Both the position numbers and the translations under genes were made by a program. From assembly GCA_937969485.1 (NCBI GenBank), contig CALBVQ010000065.1, positions 1-10,943 of the forward strand: a stretch of DNA of 10,943 nucleotides, read 5' to 3'. Each line of letters opens with the position of its first letter. Positions within the stretch are counted from its first letter, which is position 1. The notes under the pieces are model-generated. The model worked only from the letters and a program-made list of their open reading frames with translations, searched no databases and had not been told where the DNA came from. This DNA is from an uncultured Saprospiraceae bacterium (GTDB lineage Bacteria; Bacteroidota; Bacteroidia; Chitinophagales; Saprospiraceae). Below, one piece after another: positions 6,484 through 10,943 of this stretch.

Positions 6484-6587
6484 AACTGCTGCGATAATTG
6501 GCACGTCCAGCTTCTTTGATGCTCACCGTTTTACTGACCATATCTGCCCCTTAAAAGAACTGCCGAGCATACATTCTGTTTGCATTT
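6484..6587. repeat. 104-bp repeat R3, copy 1 (degenerate)
   Basis: It aligns without a single gap to 6835-6938, with 82 of 104 positions identical by manual count (about 79%). Shared blocks include ACGTCCAGC, CTCACCGT, AAAAGAACTG and TTTGCATTT. It follows the MITE-like element directly. The hairpin seen in copy 2 is largely lost here, so this copy looks older or relaxed. Confidence 0.75.
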
Positions 6588-6598
6588 CAACCCAATTT

Positions 6599-6675
6599 AT
6601 TAATTAGAACTTTACAGTGAGGCTTGAACTACCAATGAAATATAAGTTTTTGTGAATGAGGCATAGTATCGTTAT
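6599..6675. repeat. 77-bp dispersed repeat R1, copy B
   Basis: This is the gap-free partner of 674-750, about 83% identical with nearly all differences transitions. As in the other locus, it is followed downstream by an R2 unit, after 86 bases here and about 50 there. Confidence 0.8.
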
Positions 6676-6775
6676 GGTGATTAAATAAAATTAGCGAAGC
6701 GGTATCTCCGCACGTAGATCAAGATCTAGTAACTTTTCTATAGGACAAATTGTGCTTAAGCGCTCATGACGAAAA

Positions 6776-6816
6776 CTTGATGCATAATTTGGGTTTAACC
6801 CGAAATATGCATTAAG
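6776..6816. repeat. 41-base near-perfect palindrome containing R2, copy B
   Basis: Arms of 20 bases are centred on T6796: CTTGATGCATAATTTGGGTT, then a complementary AACCCGAAATATGCATTAAG. There is one A/A mismatch, and two positions would be G-U in RNA. The left arm is the second copy of the R2 unit (6762-6797), whose other copies at 801-837 and 6943-6980 lack the complementary arm. R2 may therefore be half of a palindromic repeat. Confidence 0.75.
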
Positions 6817-6834
6817 ATATCTACTACGAGCTGA

Positions 6835-6938
6835 AACTGCTTCGATAATGGGAACGTCCAGCTCTTTTGATTCTCACCGTGATGGTGACCACGGCTGCGC
6901 TTCAAAAGAACTGTTGAGCTCCCATTCTCTTTGCATTT
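6835..6938. repeat. 104-bp repeat R3, copy 2, with long stem-loop
   Basis: This is the better-folded copy of the pair. 6859-6870 pairs with 6902-6913 (11 of 12), an outer helix joins 6847-6853 to 6920-6926, and an apical helix TCACC/GGTGA (6874-6878, 6884-6888) closes on a five-base loop. It could be a REP-like structured repeat or a structured RNA. No promoter or reading frame marks it as a gene. Confidence 0.7.
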
Positions 6939-6942
6939 TACG

Positions 6943-6980
6943 CTCTCGTGACGAAATCCTAATGCATAATTCGGGTTTAA
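6943..6980. repeat. Repeat R2, copy C
   Basis: CTCTCGTGACGAAATCCTAA, then TGCATAATTCGGGTTTAA, repeats the unit at 801-837 and 6762-6797. It closes the repeat cluster five bases after R3 copy 2. R2 therefore follows R1 in one place and R3 in another. Confidence 0.65.
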
Positions 6981-7296
6981 GGAAGCAAAAGGAGGAAGTG
7001 GACGGGTAGCCTTAGTTGTAGAGAATCCTGATTTGCTGTAGATTGCAGAAATGTCGACGTTTTAGACGATATGAATCCGATACAAAAAACTTGATGCTTT
7101 GGAAAGGTAGTAAACACATGAATTACTCGTTTTCGCACAAAAATACTCAACAACTTAAACTTTTAAATGATACAAGTACCGAAACGCGATACATTCAAAC
7201 GCATTGACCACATTTTTGAAAGATAGGGAAATACACCAAATAGTCTTTGCGATTACTTTTTCTTAATGACCATAACCGTATATGTTCTAGTAAATC
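6981..7296. other. Non-coding stretch with nothing recognised
   Basis: This interval, between the repeat cluster and the terminator, has no long reading frame on either strand, no clear hairpin and no copy of the repeats that I could find. It could hold the decayed end of a former gene, but no recognisable protein remnant was seen in the frames I inspected. Confidence 0.4.
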
Positions 7297-7333
7297 AAAA
7301 AGGTGCAATATCGCTACGACATTGCACCTTTTT
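7297..7333 (-). terminator. Intrinsic terminator of the T9SS-cargo gene
   Basis: A perfect stem, GGTGCAAT (7302-7309) with ATTGCACC (7321-7328), encloses an 11-base loop. It is flanked by AAAAA and TTTTT, giving 13 paired bases in all and a U tract on the minus strand. It lies 21 bases past the stop codon of the minus-strand gene. The symmetric A/T flanks would also let it stop plus-strand transcription coming out of the repeat region. Confidence 0.9.
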
Positions 7334-7354
7334 AATCTGAGCTCATAGTCAAAG

Positions 7355-9541
7355 CTATAGCTTCAATATCTTACCGGTAACAAATTCAGTGCTCGTGCGT
7401 ACTTCGTAAATGTAAATGCCGGCAGTTAGTGGCTTAAGAATATCAATTGAAACTGAATTACTTCCATTATCGATCATCATTTCTTGCGTAAAAACAGGAT
7501 TTCCTGCCTGATTTTTTAAGACAAAAGTAGCTTCCCCTCTGGTAGCTTTGTCTAAGTTTAATACAATGGAACTGCTGAATGGATTCGGAGTAATTGAATA
7601 CTCCATAGCCAATTCTGCTAAGTCCGCTTCTTCAACTTGCAATGCGTCAGCAACAGTTTCTACACCCGCAACTTCCAGATCAGTAATATCTCCTAGCAAG
7701 TATCCCACAAGATTGACCTTGTAAGTGTCCTCTTTCAAATCCATCACTTTACAGAATTCCTCACACTCATGATCTTCGTCCACATTATTTTCCATGTCGA
7801 CCGCCTGATCATAAAAATGCCATTCTGTATCAATTGTTGCTCCATCTACATTATTGACGATATCTTGAAGAAGTGCATAGTCAGCCGTAGTTATCTCGCC
7901 GTCACCATTCATATCTGCAGCTAATTTCTGATAAGCTGTAAATTCTACTATTCCTTCGAGATAAGCTCTCAATTCTACAAGATCTCCTAAGTTCACTCGG
8001 GATAGTGATTCATCTGATGCTTGCACATGTATGGTATAATCATGATAGTGCATAAGATCTTCAAAGGTATACACTCCGCCATAGCTAGTTATGTGAGTTT
8101 CATAGGTAGGGTAGTTTGTAACTATTGTTTCTGTGAAAATCGTATCGGTTTCGTAGAAATATAACCATACACCTGATGAATTCATAAATGAATCAGTGTA
8201 AACCTCAATTAGTTCAAACTCTGTGATAAGCTCGTCAGTTCCCTGATGTGCTGTTCCTTTAGCTATTACATCTACTTCTCCTGGATGCCCTCCATAGTGC
8301 ACTTTCAAATGTCCACTCAAAGTTGAATATTCGTCGCTATCCTCACAGTCTTCAATATTTGCAGAGTTGTTTTGAACTCTCACATAAGTATTACAATAGT
8401 TTTGCCTTCCATATTCGTCAGTTACCCATATCTCCACATCGTTTCTTCCTACATCGTCGCAAGTGAACAATCTCACATTATCGTCTGGATCATCAGAAAA
8501 TGAGAAAGTCAGGGTAGCCTCACTATCACATGAAGCATAAGATCCTTTATCAAGATCACTAGCCCATACTTCAACCATACCTTCATCGTTAATACCATCA
8601 CCATCAGTGTCGCTACCCATCAATGCGATGGCGACGCCATACATGCAATAGGGGGTTGGGGTTGTGGCATCGATTACAGTTACATTTACTTTACATACTG
8701 TTGGGTAAGTACTGCATCCGTAATTTGCTATGTAAGTTACTTCAGTGGTTCCGATAGGATAAATTCCACTGGCATTTGCTCCTCCCGATGAAGCAAATGG
8801 CGAATCGTTGCTAATCTGCACAATATCACTACAATCACCATCTGGAATTGTTAATTCAGGTAGTTCAACATAACCTCCAGTACAGTCGTAAGTCTCTACT
8901 GTAATATCTGAAGGACATGTAATACTTGGCAGGTCACCAGCAATAACATCTATCTCTTGGTAAAATTTGAAAATACCATGTCCAGTATAAGCATTAAAAT
9001 CACAGCAATTGATCAATTCCCACTCACGAACAACTTTCTTGCAAGCACCACTTAAAGTGAATACTTTGTCGCTGTAAGAAGAACCAATCATTGCACATGC
9101 TCCAGCAGTCCATGTTGGCTCTTGATAACCAGGAGGTAGTGCACTTGGAGATAGATCCGGATTGCAACCTGTGACTTCTAGACCTGTTAATGGCCAGCTA
9201 ATATTGTTTTCTGAAAATGACGAGTTGTCGCCTACGGTTATTACCTGTGAGCAGGATACATAAACATTGGCATATGGATTTAAAACAGTCCATGTTCTCA
9301 CAATTGTTCCTTGATCACAATGATTAAGATTATACTCTACAGTAGGGTAGCCAGCATCGTGCCATCCAGAATAATCCTTGTACTCAGCATTTCCAAAATC
9401 TGATAAGTCGTAAATATTCTCATTGCATCCCACCGTTTCATCTGGAGGACATACTAATTCAAACGCATAAGCACTTGTGCCAAAGGCAAGGAGAAAAAGA
9501 AAAAAGCTTAGTCGTATAGGGAGTATAGAATTCGCTTTCAT
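7355..9541 (-). CDS. Large secreted T9SS cargo protein with HYR-like and dockerin-like domains
   Basis: The 728-residue protein starts with a Sec signal peptide (about 1-26, ending SAYA). It ends with a type IX sorting domain (about 648-728: PNPF-SSIVLNL, then LTAGIYIYEVRT, FVTGKILKL), so it should cross the outer membrane and be surface-attached or released. The N-terminal half is cysteine-rich, with CPPDETVGC (31-39) and a HYR-like immunoglobulin-fold segment (about 206-291, TCPSDITVETYDC to VNVTVID). An acidic DTDGDGINDEG (311-321) looks calcium-binding. Residues about 515-568 resemble a type-I dockerin or EF-hand pair, clearest at ADMNGDGEITTADYALLQDIV (542-562). No catalytic domain is recognised; an adhesive or structural role fits best. 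The ATG at 9541 gives an ideal signal peptide. The gene is alone, with its own terminator, and is divergent from the next gene. Confidence 0.88.
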   Translation of the reverse strand: MKANSILPIRLSFFLFLLAFGTSAYAFELVCPPDETVGCNENIYDLSDFGNAEYKDYSGWHDAGYPTVEYNLNHCDQGTIVRTWTVLNPYANVYVSCSQVITVGDNSSFSENNISWPLTGLEVTGCNPDLSPSALPPGYQEPTWTAGACAMIGSSYSDKVFTLSGACKKVVREWELINCCDFNAYTGHGIFKFYQEIDVIAGDLPSITCPSDITVETYDCTGGYVELPELTIPDGDCSDIVQISNDSPFASSGGANASGIYPIGTTEVTYIANYGCSTYPTVCKVNVTVIDATTPTPYCMYGVAIALMGSDTDGDGINDEGMVEVWASDLDKGSYASCDSEATLTFSFSDDPDDNVRLFTCDDVGRNDVEIWVTDEYGRQNYCNTYVRVQNNSANIEDCEDSDEYSTLSGHLKVHYGGHPGEVDVIAKGTAHQGTDELITEFELIEVYTDSFMNSSGVWLYFYETDTIFTETIVTNYPTYETHITSYGGVYTFEDLMHYHDYTIHVQASDESLSRVNLGDLVELRAYLEGIVEFTAYQKLAADMNGDGEITTADYALLQDIVNNVDGATIDTEWHFYDQAVDMENNVDEDHECEEFCKVMDLKEDTYKVNLVGYLLGDITDLEVAGVETVADALQVEEADLAELAMEYSITPNPFSSSIVLNLDKATRGEATFVLKNQAGNPVFTQEMMIDNGSNSVSIDILKPLTAGIYIYEVRTSTEFVTGKILKL

Positions 9542-9554
9542 AATTATAGTTTAA

Positions 9555-9590
9555 AATGATTAAAAATTTCATTGTAAATTTATAATCATT
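9555..9590. promoter_or_regulatory. AT-rich inverted repeat in the leader of the T9SS-cargo gene
   Basis: Fifteen-base arms 9555-9569 and 9576-9590 pair with one mismatch around a six-base loop (CATTGT). The repeat lies 14-49 bases upstream of the minus-strand start codon at 9541. It could be an operator or a 5' leader hairpin. Such AT-rich symmetry can arise by chance in a spacer this rich in A and T. No TAnnTTTG box was found for this gene. Confidence 0.4.
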
Positions 9591-9731
9591 ACTTTACATA
9601 TTATAATTATTTGTAATATATTGTTTATTCTTACTCATACTTTCTTTCTTGAATACGTAACTATTTTCATGTCAATAAATAAAATATCTGACAAATCAAC
9701 ATTTATCACACTAAAGGAGTCTACTAATTGA

Positions 9732-9739
9732 TATATTTG
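9732..9739 (+). promoter_or_regulatory. Predicted -7 element of the four-cysteine secreted protein gene
   Basis: TATATTTG is an exact TAnnTTTG match ending 15 bases before the ATG at 9755, predicting a leader of only about 7-11 bases. No TTG occurs 19 bases upstream, so support rests on the -7 box alone. An AAGGAG at 9714-9719 is too far from the ATG to be its ribosome site. Confidence 0.45.
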
Positions 9740-9754
9740 TAATAATTACTTGCT

Positions 9755-10276
9755 ATGCGATTAATAACTATTTTTTTCTTCGTTTCGATTTTGACACTTT
9801 CGACTTTTCAGGCTTCCGCCCAAAGTACGGATGAGACGTTCTGTACAGAATTAGTGCGTAAATTACCCAATGATCAGACAGAGCGAATTCGCTTGACGAA
9901 TAAGTCTGAAATTCGGATCAATGATTTAGTGAGCGGTGATTTGTATCAAGTCGCATTTCTTCGAGAGCCAGCTAAGTATACTTTGGTTTTGAAAGCTCTA
10001 AAAGATGTGTGTTTTGACGCAAAAACACCAGTAACTCTATTCTTTCGTAATGGTACCAAAATCGAACTTCTTAGTACTAATAAAGATAATTGCGAGTCTT
10101 TAATCACAGTTGATCTAGGTAAGGCTGGAAAGGATAATAAAATTCAGAATCACCTTCTTGATCAATACCTGATTGGTATCCAATATACAGGTTTTAAGAA
10201 AGACACAATCAAGCTGAAAGTGGGGACTCCACAAAACGAGATGATTCAAGAGCTATTTGAGTGTATTTCTAAGTAA
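9755..10276 (+). CDS. Secreted protein of unknown function with four cysteines
   Basis: The 173-residue product has a clear Sec signal peptide (1-22: hydrophobic FFFVSILTLS, then QASA before Gln23). The mature protein of about 150 residues has exactly four cysteines (30, 86, 113, 170), which could form two disulphides in the periplasm or outside the cell. No lipobox, T9SS tail or later membrane segment is present. Short alternating hydrophobic runs (YTLVLKAL, TPVTLFFRNGTKIELLS, TIKLKV) suggest a compact beta-rich fold, and the C-terminal segment looks helical. I do not recognise the family. The gene is divergent from the T9SS-cargo gene across 213 bases and convergent with the nucleotidyltransferase gene 19 bases away, so it is probably its own transcription unit. 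The start is chosen because it begins the signal peptide just after a -7 box. Confidence 0.78.
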   Translation: MRLITIFFFVSILTLSTFQASAQSTDETFCTELVRKLPNDQTERIRLTNKSEIRINDLVSGDLYQVAFLREPAKYTLVLKALKDVCFDAKTPVTLFFRNGTKIELLSTNKDNCESLITVDLGKAGKDNKIQNHLLDQYLIGIQYTGFKKDTIKLKVGTPQNEMIQELFECISK

Positions 10277-10295
10277 TTCCATCGCTCTTCCTTAT

Positions 10296-10895
10296 TCAAC
10301 TCACAGTATTTCTAATTACCCACTTTTCCCATTTTTCAACATCTTCCTCTACATCCACGTCGTACTGACTTTCGATATTTGTGATCTGCACTATTGAATT
10401 CTGATTTCTTTTGATGACCTCTTTTGCTCCGGAGTCATCGTGCAATCCCATCAATTCCTGATAATAACGTTTAGGCCAGCATACTGGCGGTGATAGCGAT
10501 TCGCCATTGTACGTCATGGTTATTTTCTCCGGACTGCGATTAGCTATTATTTGACTTATGTTTGATGCTGTGACTCTATATTGGTCTCCCAGCACAATCA
10601 CCACATAATCATAGTCTTCTTTTAAGTTCTTAATACCTTCAGCTATTGATGTTCCTAGCCCTAGATGCCATTGCTCATTTTTTAAATACTTCCATTTTTG
10701 CAGATCTATTTTGTGTACTATTTCGTCGCAATTACTACCAAGCAGTAAATATTTATCAACATCCTCTACCTTTTCCATCTCGGATAACACACTGCCGATG
10801 AGAGTAAAACCTCTGCATTCTAGCAATTGCTTTGGTCTACCTAGTCTTCTTGAAGCGCCAGCCGACATTACCAATAGGGCTATCTTATCAATCAT
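10296..10895 (-). CDS. MobA/MocA-like nucleotidyltransferase (NTP_transf_3)
   Basis: This 199-residue cytoplasmic protein belongs to the family that transfers CMP or GMP onto the molybdenum cofactor. It has the N-terminal nucleotide-binding signature SAGASRRLGRPKQLL (11-25), the family segment WHLGLGTSIAEGI (76-88) and the metal-binding region LGDQYR (102-107). Late motifs are PPVCWPKRYYQEL (136-148), GAKEVI (156-161) and the closing DVDVEEDVEKW (179-189). Length is normal for MocA-type enzymes, which serve xanthine dehydrogenase or CO dehydrogenase-like molybdoenzymes. The usual GDQP is GDQY here. Its partners, if any, lie beyond the right edge on the side of its promoter, so cofactor and substrate are inferred. 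The start at 10895 begins a normal first strand, IALLVMSAG. Confidence 0.88.
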   Translation of the reverse strand: MIDKIALLVMSAGASRRLGRPKQLLECRGFTLIGSVLSEMEKVEDVDKYLLLGSNCDEIVHKIDLQKWKYLKNEQWHLGLGTSIAEGIKNLKEDYDYVVIVLGDQYRVTASNISQIIANRSPEKITMTYNGESLSPPVCWPKRYYQELMGLHDDSGAKEVIKRNQNSIVQITNIESQYDVDVEEDVEKWEKWVIRNTVS

Positions 10896-10943
10896 CTTAT
10901 AAATCTACAAAATTTACCATAAGCTTGCAGCTGTCTGCGGAGA

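Noticed and set aside
6283..6980. CRISPR-like array
   Set aside because: Repeat units differ in kind, length and orientation, have uneven spacing and are 79-83% identical. No cas gene is present.
10711..10902. Plus-strand reading frame of 63 codons opposite the nucleotidyltransferase gene
   Set aside because: It is antisense to the conserved N-terminal motif of a real gene and has low-complexity content. It is a shadow frame.

Overview
The window looks like a chromosomal segment of a member of the Bacteroidota. Three things point there. Candidate promoters match the Bacteroidota consensus (TTG, about 19 bases, TAnnTTTG). One secreted protein ends in a type IX secretion (T9SS) C-terminal sorting domain. 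The TonB-dependent receptor has an N-terminal carboxypeptidase-regulatory-like domain. DNA is AT-rich and start codons lack Shine-Dalgarno sequences, which also fits. The order (Cytophagales or Saprospirales) cannot be fixed from the sequence.

Layout: an XRE/Cro-type regulator (102-638, +); a 345-base spacer with copies of dispersed repeats; an Lrp/AsnC-type regulator (984-1430, -) divergent from asparagine synthetase asnB (1551-3218, +), the two sharing a 120-base promoter region; a short 33-bp perfect palindrome overlapping a promoter; a two-gene operon of a small acidic lipoprotein (3303-3851, +) and a TonB-dependent outer-membrane receptor (3832-6147, +); a gene-free stretch of about 1.2 kb (6148-7354) with a cluster of decayed repeats and hairpins; a large secreted T9SS cargo protein (7355-9541, -) with a strong terminator; an unrecognised four-cysteine secreted protein (9755-10276, +); and a MobA/MocA-like nucleotidyltransferase (10296-10895, -) convergent with it.

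Two parts are most worth attention. First, the lipoprotein/receptor pair looks like a metal-uptake operon, most likely for zinc: the receptor has a histidine cluster and a plug motif resembling ZnuD, and a Zur-like TTGCAAC-ATT-GTTGCAA palindrome lies exactly over the -33 to -7 promoter region. Second, 6283-6980 holds several repeat families, some also present at 674-868: an inverted-repeat-bounded MITE-like element, a 41-base near-perfect palindrome, and two gap-free 104-base copies of a sequence that can fold into a long stem-loop. They look like degenerate mobile or REP-like sequences, and I cannot tie them to a described family. No tRNA, rRNA, CRISPR array, intact insertion sequence or defence system was seen.
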